Positions 7,985-17,834 of a stretch of 49,735 bases of DNA are shown piece by piece; position 1 is the first letter of the stretch; each line of letters begins with the position of its first letter. The translations under genes were made by a program, and so were the position numbers. Source of the DNA: Acidobacteriota bacterium. GTDB lineage: Bacteria > Acidobacteriota > Blastocatellia > Pyrinomonadales > Pyrinomonadaceae. The notes beneath the pieces are model-generated. The model made no database searches. It was not told where the DNA came from and saw nothing but the letters and a program-made list of their open reading frames with translations. The stretch spans positions 1 to 49,735 of the forward strand of contig JAFAVK010000130.1 in assembly GCA_019242475.1 (NCBI GenBank), in the 5' to 3' direction.

Positions 7985-9739
7985 ATGCGCTGGTCACACT
8001 ATTTCATCCCCACGCTCCGCGAAGACCCCGCCGACGCGGAGGTCGTCTCGCACCGCCTGCTGCTGCGCGCGGGCTTCATCCGCCAGCTCGGCTCGGGCAT
8101 CTATTCACTCCTGCCGCTCGGCTGGCGCGTCGCGCAGCGCGCGATGAAAATCCTGCGCGAGGAGATGGACGCCGTCGGCGGGCAGGAGTTCTTCCTGCCG
8201 GCGCTGCACCCCGCGGAGGTCTGGAAGGAGTCCGGCCGCTGGGAGGTGATGGGCGAGACGATGTTCCGCCTGCGCGACCGCAAGGGCACAGACATGTGTC
8301 TCGGCATGACGCACGAGGAGATTTTCACCTCCATCGTGCGCCACGAGATACGCTCTTACAAACAGCTCCCGCAGGTCTGGTACCAGATACAGACCAAGTT
8401 CCGCGACGAGGAGCGGCCGAAGTCCGGCCTGATGCGCGTGCGCCAGTTCATCATGAAGGACGCGTACTCCTTCGACGTGGACAGGGCCGGGCTGGATAAA
8501 TCTTTCGAAGACCAGCGCGCGGCGTACAAGAAAATCTTCGACCGCTGCGGCCTCAAGTACCACATCGTCGAGGCTTCGTCGGGCGCGATGGGCGGCTCCG
8601 AGTCGAACGAGTTCATGGCGCGCACCAACGCGGGCGAGGACTACATCGCCGTCTGCGAGAATTGCGGCTACGCCGGCAACCTTGAGAAGGCGACTTCGAA
8701 GATTCCGGCGGTCGAAGACGAGGCGGGGCTCGACGCTCCCGAAGAGTTCCCCACGCCCGGCGTGCGTACCATCGAAGATTTGACGACCTTCCCCGGCGGC
8801 GCATCGGCGGAACGTCAAGTCAAGACGCTCGTCTACGTCGCCACCGACGGCAAGACGCAGGAGCAATATCCCGTGCTCGCGCTCCTGCGCGGCGACCACC
8901 AATTGCACGAGGTCAAGCTCGGCGACTCGCTCGGCGCGTCGGCCGTGCGCGCCGCGCGCCCCGAGGAGATAGTCGAGCTACTCGGCGCGTCCGCCGGCAG
9001 CCTCGGCGGCGTCGGCGCGCGAGAGAAGGCCGCCGCGTCGAAGCAGAAGCTCCGCGTCGTCGCCGACAATTCGCTCAAGGGGCGGCGCGCGATGACGACC
9101 GGCGCGAACAAGGACGAACACCACCTGCGCGGCGTCGAAGTCGAGCGCGACATCAAGCCCGACAGTTGGGCCGACCTGCGCACCGTGCAGAAGGGCGAGG
9201 CGTGTCCTAATTGTGAAAGCGGCACGCTCGACATCTTCAAGGCGATGGAGATCGGCCACATCTTCAAGCTCGGGACGAAGTACTCGGAGTCGATGGGCGC
9301 GACCGTCTTGACGCAGGAGGGCAAGGAGCTGCCCATCGTGATGGGCAGCTACGGCATCGGCGTCGAGCGCATCCTGTCGGCGGCCGTCGAGCAGAGCCAC
9401 GACGCCGACGGCATCGTCTGGCCGAAGGCCATCGCGCCCTTCGACGTCGTCGTCACCGTCACCAACGTCAAGCAGAAGGAGATCACCGACGCGGGCGAGC
9501 AGCTTTATGAAAGCTTGCGCCGCGCCGGGCTCGAAGTCCTCCTCGACGACCGCGACGAGCGCGCCGGCGTCAAGTTCAAGGACGCCGACCTGATCGGCGT
9601 CCCCTTCCGCATCACCGTCGGCAAGAAGGTGGCCGACGGCAAGGTCGAGCTGTTCGACCGTGCGACCAAACAGTCGGAGGACGTGGGCCTCGACGACGTG
9701 GTCGCGCAGGTTCAATCCCGCGCGCTGGGCGGTCTGTAA
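7985..9739 (+). CDS. proS: Prolyl-tRNA synthetase (bacterial type with insertion editing domain)
   Basis: Charges tRNA-Pro. I chose the ATG at 7985 (MRWSHYFIPTLRED) because homologues begin like this; an upstream in-frame ATG at 7931 would add 18 unlikely residues. The 584 residues include class II motif 1 (RQLGSGIYSLLPLG), motif 2 (TKFRDEERPKSGLMR), the ~180-residue INS editing insertion (around VYVATDGKTQEQYPVLALLRG), motif 3 (GSYGIGVERIL) and the anticodon-binding domain (EVLLDDRDERAGVKFKDADL). Located between the divergent monooxygenase and a convergent phosphoesterase, followed by a long hairpin. Very secure. Confidence 0.97.
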   Translation: MRWSHYFIPTLREDPADAEVVSHRLLLRAGFIRQLGSGIYSLLPLGWRVAQRAMKILREEMDAVGGQEFFLPALHPAEVWKESGRWEVMGETMFRLRDRKGTDMCLGMTHEEIFTSIVRHEIRSYKQLPQVWYQIQTKFRDEERPKSGLMRVRQFIMKDAYSFDVDRAGLDKSFEDQRAAYKKIFDRCGLKYHIVEASSGAMGGSESNEFMARTNAGEDYIAVCENCGYAGNLEKATSKIPAVEDEAGLDAPEEFPTPGVRTIEDLTTFPGGASAERQVKTLVYVATDGKTQEQYPVLALLRGDHQLHEVKLGDSLGASAVRAARPEEIVELLGASAGSLGGVGAREKAAASKQKLRVVADNSLKGRRAMTTGANKDEHHLRGVEVERDIKPDSWADLRTVQKGEACPNCESGTLDIFKAMEIGHIFKLGTKYSESMGATVLTQEGKELPIVMGSYGIGVERILSAAVEQSHDADGIVWPKAIAPFDVVVTVTNVKQKEITDAGEQLYESLRRAGLEVLLDDRDERAGVKFKDADLIGVPFRITVGKKVADGKVELFDRATKQSEDVGLDDVVAQVQSRALGGL

Positions 9740-9756
9740 AATCAACGCGGGCGAAG

Positions 9757-9816
9757 GCGGGCGTCCCCGCATCACGTCAGACACTGTGACGTGACGCGGG
9801 AGCGCCCGCTCTGCTT
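9757..9816. terminator. Long hairpin between convergent proS and the metallophosphoesterase gene
   Basis: Nested complementary segments: 9757-9763 with 9803-9809, a GC-rich middle segment with mismatches, and a perfect 8-bp inner stem 9772-9779 / 9787-9794 around a 7-nt loop. TGCTTTTATT follows on the plus strand. It fits a terminator for proS and possibly for both genes. Confidence 0.65.
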
Positions 9817-10800
9817 TTATTGGGCGGGCGGGGCGAGTTCGATGACCGTGACCTCGGGGCGTGCGAAGAAGCGGACGCGGGGGGCGGGGCCGCCCTCCAT
9901 GCCGACGCCGCGCGTGACGTAGAGCCAGGTCTGACCCTCGCGGTGCAGGCCCGACTCGTACTTCTTGCCGAACTTCGAGAGCGTGACGAGTGCGCCGTAG
10001 AGGGGCAGCGCCACCTGCCCGCCGTGCGTGTGGCCGGCGCAGTAGAGGTCTACGCGATTGGTCTCGGCCGCTTCGAGGATCGCGTCCGGCGTGTGGTAGA
10101 GGAAGAGCGTGAAGGCTTCGGGCGGCACATCTTTGAGCGTATTCCTGATGCCGCTCGGCACGCCGTCCGGCGGGTCTGCGAGCGAGGCGAAGGGCGCGCC
10201 CGCGACCCAGATCGAAGTCCCGGCCACGTCCACGCGTGCGGCCTCCTTCTTCAGCTCGTGGACGCCCGTGCCTTCGAACAACTGCTCGCGCCGCCAGAAG
10301 GCCGTGTCCCAGTTGCCGCGCACGGCGTAGGTCGGCGCGATGGACGCGAGTCTCGGCAGAAGCTTCTTCAAGACCGGCAGCCCCTCGGGCGAGTTGATCG
10401 AGTCGCCGGTGAAGACGATGAGGTCTGGGTGCTCGGCGGCGATGAGGCCGGGCAGGCGCTCTTCGAGCCGCGGCTCGGGGTCGCAGTGCAGGTCGGAGAT
10501 GTGCACGACGCGGACGGGCCGCTGCGCGCCTTTCAGCTTCGGGCTCTCGATGCGGACGTGCGTCACCTGCGGCCAGAAGGGCTCGACGAAGTAGCCGTAG
10601 GCGAAGCACAGGAGGCCGACCGCCGCGAGCGCCAACGACCCGCGCTCGGCGATGCGCCCCGCCCGCGTCGGCGGTTCCACCCACTTGAAGCGGCGCAGCA
10701 CGGCGCGCACGACCGCGAGCGCCGCGAAGAGGTAGACGGCCCCCACGGCGCAGACGAAGAGGAGTACGGCCGTCGTCTCTCCCATCAGTGACCTCACCAT
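9817..10800 (-). CDS. Membrane-anchored metallophosphoesterase (YkuE/YaeI-like)
   Basis: 327 residues. Two hydrophobic segments near the N-terminus (TAVLLFVCAVGAVYLFAALAV and the LALAAVGLLCFAYGYF region) should anchor it with the catalytic domain outside the cytoplasm. The calcineurin-type metal site is complete: VVHISDLHCD, FTGDSIN, RGNWD (in place of GNHD), FLYHTPD and CAGHTHGGQ. Relatives hydrolyse phosphodiesters or UDP-sugar lipids. The RGNWD variant of the GNHD motif is common in this subgroup. It is the last gene of a leftward trio, 6 nt after the lipoprotein gene. Confidence 0.88.
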   Translation of the reverse strand: MVRSLMGETTAVLLFVCAVGAVYLFAALAVVRAVLRRFKWVEPPTRAGRIAERGSLALAAVGLLCFAYGYFVEPFWPQVTHVRIESPKLKGAQRPVRVVHISDLHCDPEPRLEERLPGLIAAEHPDLIVFTGDSINSPEGLPVLKKLLPRLASIAPTYAVRGNWDTAFWRREQLFEGTGVHELKKEAARVDVAGTSIWVAGAPFASLADPPDGVPSGIRNTLKDVPPEAFTLFLYHTPDAILEAAETNRVDLYCAGHTHGGQVALPLYGALVTLSKFGKKYESGLHREGQTWLYVTRGVGMEGGPAPRVRFFARPEVTVIELAPPAQ

Positions 10801-10806
10801 CCTTCT

Positions 10807-12279
10807 TCAGCTCGCCAGCTCGTTGACGAGCAGCGTGAGCGCGTTGTCCTGAAGCGTCCGGTTGCTCTGCAAGTCGCTGTGGAGGTCGCAGGCGAAGGCC
10901 GCGTACGCGACCGGCAGCGGCGTCTCGTAGAGCGCGCTCGCGCGCCCCCCGCCGCCGAGGCCGGCGCCCAACAGCGAGTCGCGCGTCACGCGCCCGTCAC
11001 CCGGCGCGTACATCGCGCGCACGACCTCCTCGCGCTTGAAGCGCCGCCCGCCCGAGCCCGTCAGGGACTTCGGCCGCGTCAGAGTCACCCAGCGCCCGGT
11101 CTTCTCGTCCTGCATGACGACGGGCGCGCTCAGAGTCTCTTCGCAGTCGCCGCCGAAGGCGAAGAGTTTGACGGGCGCGTCGGTCGTCTGCACGTCGAGC
11201 GCTTCATGAAAGCGCCGGGCGCGCGCGAGCACGGCGTCGAAGTAGGCGTCGAGTTCCGCGAGCGTGCCGCGCGCGGCCGGCGCCTCCTCGTCGCGCGCCG
11301 CGCCGCGCTCGTAGGCCGCGCGGAACAAGGGGTCGTTCGCCGCAGACCAGCCGTAGCGGCGCCACACCGCCGGGTCGTAGAGGTCAACGCTCAGGGGGCG
11401 CAGGTCGCGGTCGAGGAAGCGCGCGGCGCCCGCGTGCGGAAGCAGTTGGAAGATCGAGGGCGCGGTCACCACGTCCTCCCGCGAGAGCTTGTTGAGCAGG
11501 CGCACGCGGCGGCGCAAGCCCTCGGTCACCGAGTAGCCTTCGAGGAGGACGCCGAAGGCTTCGGCCGAGCCGGCGTTGGGCGTGCCGAACATGAAAATCT
11601 TGTTGATGAAATTTGCGCCGGCCCAGTCGGGTTGCGGCGCCGTGCCCTCGGGCGGCAAATCTTGGTCGCCGTACATCGCGGCGTAGCGCGCGACGAGTCC
11701 GCCCATCGAGTGCGCCACGACGTTGAAGCGCAGGTCGGGGCGGCCGAGCTTCAGCTTCAAAGCCTCGACCCGCTTGACGAGCAGCCGCGCCGATTCGACG
11801 TTGTCGCGCCGCCAGTCGTAGGAGAAGACGTAGAAGGTATCCTGGTCGCCGCCCTCGGGCGGGTTCGCCCAGTCGCCCTCGCGGTAGCCGCCGTAGTCTT
11901 CGAGCGCGCGGATGAGGTAGTGGTAGACGTAGACCTCGGGGCCGAAGTTCCCCGCCAGCTTGGCCGTCTCGACGATGCGCGCCGCGACCAGCTCGTCGCG
12001 GTTGTTGGCGAGGTCGGGCGTCGTCGGCAGGGAGAGTCCGTCCACGTCCGAGCGGAAGACGCTCGGCCAGACGACCTCGCCCGTCCGGCGGTTGACGATG
12101 CGCGAGCCGAGGATGCCGGGGATGACGATGACGGGGCGCTTCCCCTTCCGCTCGCGCACGCCCGCGAAGATGCGCCCGAGGTCGGGCGTCCGCCGCGCGC
12201 CGCAGCCAGCAAAGAGAATGCTGAATGCGGAGTGATGAATGATGAATATGATGATGAGGGCTGTTCTTTTCTTATTCAT
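10807..12279 (-). CDS. Lipoprotein, lecithin:cholesterol-acyltransferase-like alpha/beta hydrolase
   Basis: 490 residues. The catalytic part starts with PVIVIPGILGSRI, the oxyanion-region signature of LCAT-type acyltransferases/lipases, and has the nucleophile elbow VVAHSMGGLVARY. Its Asp/His partners should lie in the C-terminal half (for example FAFGGDCEETL). The N-terminus reads MNKKR, a hydrophobic stretch and FAGCG, a plausible lipobox, so it is probably an anchored lipoprotein. I chose ATG 12279; a GTG one codon upstream is possible. The codons for the hydrophobic stretch are encoded by an ATGATGA-type inverted repeat shared with the larB 3' end, so the signal peptide seems to derive from a repeat element. 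Tight operon with larB (6 nt) and the phosphoesterase (6 nt). Confidence 0.8.
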   Translation of the reverse strand: MNKKRTALIIIFIIHHSAFSILFAGCGARRTPDLGRIFAGVRERKGKRPVIVIPGILGSRIVNRRTGEVVWPSVFRSDVDGLSLPTTPDLANNRDELVAARIVETAKLAGNFGPEVYVYHYLIRALEDYGGYREGDWANPPEGGDQDTFYVFSYDWRRDNVESARLLVKRVEALKLKLGRPDLRFNVVAHSMGGLVARYAAMYGDQDLPPEGTAPQPDWAGANFINKIFMFGTPNAGSAEAFGVLLEGYSVTEGLRRRVRLLNKLSREDVVTAPSIFQLLPHAGAARFLDRDLRPLSVDLYDPAVWRRYGWSAANDPLFRAAYERGAARDEEAPAARGTLAELDAYFDAVLARARRFHEALDVQTTDAPVKLFAFGGDCEETLSAPVVMQDEKTGRWVTLTRPKSLTGSGGRRFKREEVVRAMYAPGDGRVTRDSLLGAGLGGGGRASALYETPLPVAYAAFACDLHSDLQSNRTLQDNALTLLVNELAS

Positions 12280-12285
12280 CACTCA

Positions 12286-12302
<17 letters not shown>
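12230..12302. repeat. Imperfect inverted repeat of ATGATGA-type words spanning larB end and lipoprotein start
   Basis: The left part (12232-12258) and right part (12275-12302) are imperfect inverted copies made of GTGATGAATGATGA-like words. The repeat encodes the last larB codons (VMSDE-stop) and much of the lipoprotein signal peptide (IIIFIIHHSAFSI). It looks like a REP-type insertion absorbed into coding sequence. Confidence 0.65.
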
Positions 12303-13047
<745 letters not shown>

Positions 13048-13249
13048 CGCTTGATGAGCGTCCGGCGTTAAGCTTTCAGTGTTCGGCCAGAGTCTAGCAT
13101 TCCTGTCCGCGCAGTCCGAAACCTGCGCGCTTGCGCGGGCGCAGCCCGACCCTTAAGATTCCCTTTGACGTAACAGGTCAGACGCGGCGGGTGGCGGGTC
13201 GTTCGACGCAAGTCGGGCGCGCGCCGCCCGTCGCCACGTAGAGTTCGGG

Positions 13250-13879
13250 ATGGAACTGACAGTAGCCGTCACGGGAGCCTCGGGCTCCATCTACGCGCAC
13301 CGCACGCTCGTGTACATGGCGGCGAGCGGCGCGGTCGAGCGCGTCAACCTCATCATGTCGCGGTCGGCGCTCACGGTCGCGCGCGTCGAGATGGGGGCGA
13401 AGATCGAGCCGGGCGACGTGCGCGCGGTCAACGAGTGGGTGGGGCTCCCCGCGGACTCAAGGCTCATACAGTTCCACCGGCTCGACAACATGGCGGCGAA
13501 GCCCTCTTCGGGCTCGCACCCGCAGGCCGGGATGTGCGTGGTGCCCTGCTCGATGGGGACGCTCGGGGCCATCGCCTCGGGCGCGGGGACGAACCTGATC
13601 CACCGCGCGGCCGACGTGACTTTGAAGGAGGGGCGCCGCCTCGTCCTCGTCGTGCGCGAGACGCCGTACAACACCATCCACATCGAGAACATGCTCCGGC
13701 TGGCGCACGCCGGCGCGCGCGTCATGCCCGCGAGCCCCGGCTTCTACCACCGGCCGCAGACCGTCGAGCAGCTCGTAGACCACCTCGTCTTCCGCCTCCT
13801 CGACCAGTTCGGCATCCCGCACCCGACGGGCACGCGTTGGAAGGGTGAAGAAGAGTTAAGAGGGTCGAGTGATGAGTGA
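13250..13879 (+). CDS. ubiX: UbiX-type flavin prenyltransferase
   Basis: Makes prenylated FMN from FMN and dimethylallyl phosphate, the cofactor of UbiD-type decarboxylases. Motifs: VTGASGSIYAHRTL at the N-terminus (FMN site), VPCSMGTLGAIASGAGTNL, and VVRETPYNTIHIENML with PASPGFYHRPQT. At 209 residues it is near family length with a charged tail. Its placement just before a UbiA-type prenyltransferase and mqnE/mqnD suggests it serves the late futalosine-pathway decarboxylation (the MqnM role); the partner UbiD-like MqnL is not in the window. The 3' end overlaps the next gene by about 8 nt. Confidence 0.92.
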   Translation: MELTVAVTGASGSIYAHRTLVYMAASGAVERVNLIMSRSALTVARVEMGAKIEPGDVRAVNEWVGLPADSRLIQFHRLDNMAAKPSSGSHPQAGMCVVPCSMGTLGAIASGAGTNLIHRAADVTLKEGRRLVLVVRETPYNTIHIENMLRLAHAGARVMPASPGFYHRPQTVEQLVDHLVFRLLDQFGIPHPTGTRWKGEEELRGSSDE

Positions 13880-14333
13880 GTGGCATCAAGGCGAGTACAC
13901 GATCAGCACCGAGCGCGGGAGGCTCGACCTGTCCGCCGTCCACCGGTACATCTCCGAGGAGAGCTACTGGGGGAAGGGGCGTTCGTTGGAGGTCGTGCGT
14001 AAGTCGGTCGAGAACTCTTTGCCGTTCGGCGTCTACCGCGGGGAGGAGTTGGTCGGGTTCGCGCGCGTTGTCACCGACTACGCGACGTTCGCGTGGCTGG
14101 CCGACGTGTTCGTCCTTGAGGAGCACCGCGGGCGCGGGCTCTCGAAGTGGCTGATGGAGGTCATCCTCGCGCACCCGGAGTTGCAGGGCTTCCGCCGCTG
14201 GGTGCTGGCGACGAAGGACGCGCACGAGCTTTACCGCAAGTTCGGCTTCATCGACCTCCACCGCCCGGAGCGCTGGATGGAGCGCCCCGACCCCTCGATG
14301 AAGGAGTCGCCCGACTACTGGGGGCCGCGCTGA
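13872..14333 (+). CDS. GNAT-family N-acetyltransferase
   Basis: 153 residues. GNAT fold signs: the strand pair FGVYRGEELVGFARVVTDYATFAWLADVFV, the acetyl-CoA pyrophosphate loop EEHRGRGLSKWLME (Q/RxxGxG/A type) and the ELYRKFGFI motif near the C-terminus. The start is ATG 13872, with a GTG one codon earlier; it overlaps the end of ubiX, suggesting translational coupling. The acceptor is unknown. A link to menaquinone synthesis is not established; it may be a passenger in the operon. Confidence 0.88.
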   Translation: MSEWHQGEYTISTERGRLDLSAVHRYISEESYWGKGRSLEVVRKSVENSLPFGVYRGEELVGFARVVTDYATFAWLADVFVLEEHRGRGLSKWLMEVILAHPELQGFRRWVLATKDAHELYRKFGFIDLHRPERWMERPDPSMKESPDYWGPR

Positions 14334-14496
14334 GCACTTTGCGGAAAGCCATTAACGAACCCTCGCTTTGGCATTTTGCCAGCGCGCACGTCGGGAGATT
14401 AAGGAAAACCGCACGTCCGTCGCTTAAATAACTCCGCGTCACGCCCTGAATTTCGACCCCGAACCGGCCCGACGTTTGCCTACCTTTCAGACCGAG

Positions 14497-15384
14497 ATGA
14501 AGACCGCCGCGAGCAACATCCGCACGACGCTCGAAATGATCAAGATTGAGCACACGCTCTTCGCGCTGCCCTTCGCCTTCCTCGGGGCGCTGCTGGCGGC
14601 GCGCGGCTTCAACGCGACGGGGCTGCCGACCCTCTGGCAGGCGCTCTGGATCACCCTGGCGATGGTCGGGGCACGCTCGGCCGCGATGGCTTTTAACCGC
14701 ATCGCCGACCGCGAGTACGACGCGCGTAACCCGCGCACGGCCGCGCGCGCCATCCCTTCGGGCCAGCTCTCGGTCTCCTTCGTCTGGGCGTTCACGCTGG
14801 CCTCGGCCGCGCTCTTCTTCCTCGCCTCGCTGATGCTCAACCGCCTGACGCTCATCCTCTCGCCGGTCGCGCTCGCGTTGGTGCTGCTCTACTCCTAAAC
14901 GAAGCGCTTCACGTCGCTCTCGCACGTCGCGTTGGGCTGGTGCCTCTCCATCGCGCCGACCGGCGCGTGGGTGGCGGTGCGCGGTGCGATTGATTCGCCG
15001 GTGCCCCTGCTGCTCTCGCTCGTGGTGCTTTTGTGGACGGCCGGCTTCGACGTGCTCTACGCCTGCCAGGACACGGAGTTCGACCGCGGCGCGGGGCTGC
15101 GCTCGGTGCCGGCGCGCGTCGGCGTGGGGCGCGCGCTGTGGGTCTCGCGCCTCCTGCACGCGGGGGCGTTCGCGGCGCTCGTTGGGTTATACTTTCTGAC
15201 GAACTTGGGCGCGCCGGCGCTTGCGGGCGTCGCGGCGACGGGCGCGCTCCTGGTCTACCAGCACTCGCTCGTGCGCGCCGACGACCTGAGCCGCCTGAAC
15301 GCCGCGTTCTTCACCACGAACGCCTTCGTCAGCGTGATTTTGCTCGCCACGTTCGGCGGCGCCGCTCTTCTGAACAGACTTTAA
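14497..15384 (+). pseudogene. UbiA-family prenyltransferase (MqnP-like) interrupted by one in-frame TAA
   Basis: Integral-membrane prenyltransferase that should attach the isoprenoid chain to the naphthoate ring in menaquinone synthesis. Both Asp-rich motifs are intact: NRIADREYDARN in the first part and YACQDTEFDRG in the second, with multiple membrane helices. The frame is continuous from 14497 to 15384 except for TAA at 14896-14898, where the family expects Tyr in YSYTKRFTS (TAC to TAA, one base). The downstream part keeps perfect frame and sense, so this is a recent nonsense mutation, a sequence error or a readthrough site. mqnE follows 4 nt later. Start at ATG 14497; a TTG at 14476 is an alternative. 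Confidence 0.88.
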
Positions 15385-15388
15385 GACT

Positions 15389-16498
15389 ATGGAATTTTCA
15401 CACGACCCCAAGCTTAACGAACTCGCGGAGAAGGTGGAGGCCGGCGAGCGGCTTAGTTTCGAAGAGGGACTGACGCTATTCGCCACAGACGACGTGCCGG
15501 CGCTCGGACGTCTGGCCGACACCGTCCGGCGGCGCCTGCACGGGCGCGTGACGTACTACAACGTCAACCGCCACTTCAACCCGACCAACGTCTGCTACGC
15601 CGACTGTAAGTTCTGCGGCTTCTTCCGCACGCCGCGCCAGCCCGACGCCTACACGCACAACATCGAAGACAGCCTGCGCATCGCGGGCGAGGCCGTCAAA
15701 GAGGGCGCGACGGAGCTGCACATCGTCGGCGGCCTGAACACCAAGCTGCCGTTCTCGTACTTCACAGACCTGCTCTCCTCGCTCAAGGCGAAGTACCCGC
15801 GGCTCCACCTCAAAGCCTGGACGATGGTCGAGCTCGACCACTTCGCGCGCTTCTACAAGATGTCGGACGAGGAGGTTATCTCTAAACTCAAAGAGGCCGG
15901 GATGGACTCGTGCCCGGGCGGCGGGGCGGAGATTTTCCGCGAGCCGACACGCTCGATGATCTGCGCGCACAAGACGGACGCGCAGCGCTGGCTCGACCTC
16001 TCGGGCAAGGTGCACGCGGCGGGTCTGAAGACGAACGCGACGATGCTCTACGGCCACATCGAGTCAATCGAAGACCGCGTGGATCACTTCGTCCGCCTGC
16101 GCGAGCAGCAGGAGAAGTCGGGCGGCTTCCAGTGCTTCATCCCCCTGGCCTTCTACCCGCCGGGCTCGCAGCTCGCGCACCTGCCGGGGCCGACGGGCGT
16201 CGATTCGCTGAAGACGATGGCCGTCGCGCGCCTCATGCTCGACAACTTCCCGCACATCAAGTCCTACTGGGTGATGCTCGGCAAGCGGCTCGCGCAGGTC
16301 GCGCTCCACTACGGCGCGAACGACATCGACGGCACCATCACCGAGGGCGGCGAGCTGACCGAGAGCTACTCGGTCGAGTCTGGCGGCGAGGTCAAGATGT
16401 CGAAGCAGGAGATTGTCACACTTATCGAAGACGCCGGCCTCCAAGCGGTCGAGCGCGACACGCTCTACAACCGCGTCGAGGAGCCGGCCGCCGCCTGA
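15389..16498 (+). CDS. mqnE: Aminodeoxyfutalosine synthase MqnE (radical SAM)
   Basis: Radical-SAM enzyme joining chorismate-derived enolpyruvyl-benzoate to SAM to give aminofutalosine in the alternative menaquinone pathway. The 4Fe-4S motif is CYADCKFCGF (CxxxCxxC), about residues 69-78. Other family segments: LHIVGGLNTKLPFSYF, AGMDSCPGGGAEIF, ATMLYGHIES and FYPPGSQLAHLPGPTG. MqnC is a close relative, but the LPFSYF, CPGGGAEI and YGHIES features fit MqnE better. 369 residues, starting 4 nt after the prenyltransferase stop. The intact state of this gene argues the pathway is still in use. Confidence 0.9.
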   Translation: MEFSHDPKLNELAEKVEAGERLSFEEGLTLFATDDVPALGRLADTVRRRLHGRVTYYNVNRHFNPTNVCYADCKFCGFFRTPRQPDAYTHNIEDSLRIAGEAVKEGATELHIVGGLNTKLPFSYFTDLLSSLKAKYPRLHLKAWTMVELDHFARFYKMSDEEVISKLKEAGMDSCPGGGAEIFREPTRSMICAHKTDAQRWLDLSGKVHAAGLKTNATMLYGHIESIEDRVDHFVRLREQQEKSGGFQCFIPLAFYPPGSQLAHLPGPTGVDSLKTMAVARLMLDNFPHIKSYWVMLGKRLAQVALHYGANDIDGTITEGGELTESYSVESGGEVKMSKQEIVTLIEDAGLQAVERDTLYNRVEEPAAA

Positions 16499-16577
16499 CG
16501 AATTCGCCTCCGCCCGCGCGGCCGCCGGCCCGCGTGACAACCATCGCCCGACGGCCTTTAGCAGAAGAGGAACGCGT

Positions 16578-16886
16578 ATGAGTGACGAAGAGCTTCGGAA
16601 GATAATGGAGTTCATCATTAAACGGCAGGAGAGCTTCTCAGAGAAGGTAGACCAGTTCTCGGAGGAGCTGAAAGAGATGCGGAGATTGCACGAGGAGCGA
16701 CTCGGCCAACTTGAGAGGGCAGCAGTCAATCTCTACGACACGGTCGAGGGACTTGCCCAGTCGCAGAGGGTCTTGACCGTTAAGATGGTCGAGTTGGCAG
16801 AGGCGCAGGCGCATACAGACCAGCGCCTCAACGTCCTCATCGACATTATCGCGCAGGGGCGCGGCGGGCAGCCGGACGTCAACTGA
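16578..16886 (+). CDS. Small coiled-coil protein of unknown function
   Basis: 102 residues from the ATG at 16578, preceded by AGAAGAGG. The sequence is almost entirely charged heptads (FSEKVDQFSEELKEMRRLHE, then LAQSQRVLTVKMVELAEAQA), predicting a long alpha-helical coiled coil with no membrane segment or catalytic motif. It lies between mqnE and mqnD in the same orientation. Short coiled-coil proteins of this type are widespread and unassigned. No function is proposed. Confidence 0.75.
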   Translation: MSDEELRKIMEFIIKRQESFSEKVDQFSEELKEMRRLHEERLGQLERAAVNLYDTVEGLAQSQRVLTVKMVELAEAQAHTDQRLNVLIDIIAQGRGGQPDVN

Positions 16887-16970
16887 TTCGGGGTGGGGCT
16901 GGCGCGGGCGACAGGCTTACATCATCCGCGCCGGCCTCGCCGGTCAATTCAAAGTTACTTCAAAGGAGTT

Positions 16971-17819
16971 ATGGCAACAGCGACAGAGACACGCACCATC
17001 ACCGTGGCGCACTCGCCCGACTCGGACGACGCGTTCATGTTCTACGGGCTGGTGACGAACAAGATCGACACGGGCGACATTCGGTTCGAGCACACGCTCG
17101 AAGACATCCAGACGCTGAACGAGAAGGCGACGCGGGGCGTCTATGACGTGACGGCCGTCAGCTTCCACGCCTACGCCTACGTCTCGGACAAGTACGTCCT
17201 GCTCCCGCACGGCGCCTCCATCGGCGAGGGCTACGGCCCCATCGTCGTCGCGCGCGAGCCTTATAAGATTGACGACATACGGAACTTGAAAGTCGCCGTG
17301 CCCGGCACGATGACGAGCGCCTTCCTCGCGCTCCGCATCCTTGAGCCGGAGTTCGAGTACGTGGTCGTCCCCTTCGACCGGATCATCGACGCCGTGCAGA
17401 GGGGCGAGGCCGACGCCGGCCTGCTCATCCACGAGGGGCAGCTCTTCTACCAGCGGCTCGGGCTCCAGAAGGTCGTAGACCTCGGCGAGTGGTGGAAGGA
17501 GCGGGAGGGGCTGCCGCTCCCGATGGGCGGCAACGTCATCCGCCGCGACCTCGGGCCGGAGACCGTCGGGCGCGTCTCGGACTACCTGCGCCAGTCGATC
17601 CAGTTCTCGCTCGACAACCGCCGCGACGCGCTGGCCTACGCCATGCAGTTCGCGCGCGACATGGACACGGAGCTGGCCGACCGCTTCGTCGGGATGTGGG
17701 TCAACCAGCTCACGCTCGACTACACCGAGCGCGGCCGGCGCGCCGTCCAGCGCCTCCTCGATGAGGGCTTCGAGCGCGGCGTCATCCCGCACCGCGTCGA
17801 GGCCGAGTTCGTCGGCTAG
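16971..17819 (+). CDS. mqnD: 1,4-dihydroxy-6-naphthoate synthase MqnD
   Basis: Converts cyclic dehypoxanthinyl futalosine to 1,4-dihydroxy-6-naphthoate in futalosine-dependent menaquinone synthesis. The protein has a periplasmic-binding-protein fold without a signal peptide: AHSPDSDDAFMFYGL near the N-terminus, VTAVSFHAYAYV, LPHGASIGEGYGP and LLIHEGQLFYQRLGLQ. ATG at 16971 was chosen for AAAGGAG six bases upstream, giving 282 residues. MqnA is a paralogue, but the DSDDAFMF segment is MqnD-like. With mqnE, ubiX and the UbiA gene it forms most of a menaquinone locus; mqnA, mqnB and mqnC must be elsewhere. Confidence 0.93.
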   Translation: MATATETRTITVAHSPDSDDAFMFYGLVTNKIDTGDIRFEHTLEDIQTLNEKATRGVYDVTAVSFHAYAYVSDKYVLLPHGASIGEGYGPIVVAREPYKIDDIRNLKVAVPGTMTSAFLALRILEPEFEYVVVPFDRIIDAVQRGEADAGLLIHEGQLFYQRLGLQKVVDLGEWWKEREGLPLPMGGNVIRRDLGPETVGRVSDYLRQSIQFSLDNRRDALAYAMQFARDMDTELADRFVGMWVNQLTLDYTERGRRAVQRLLDEGFERGVIPHRVEAEFVG

Positions 17820-17834
17820 TTCGCTTCTCCCGGT

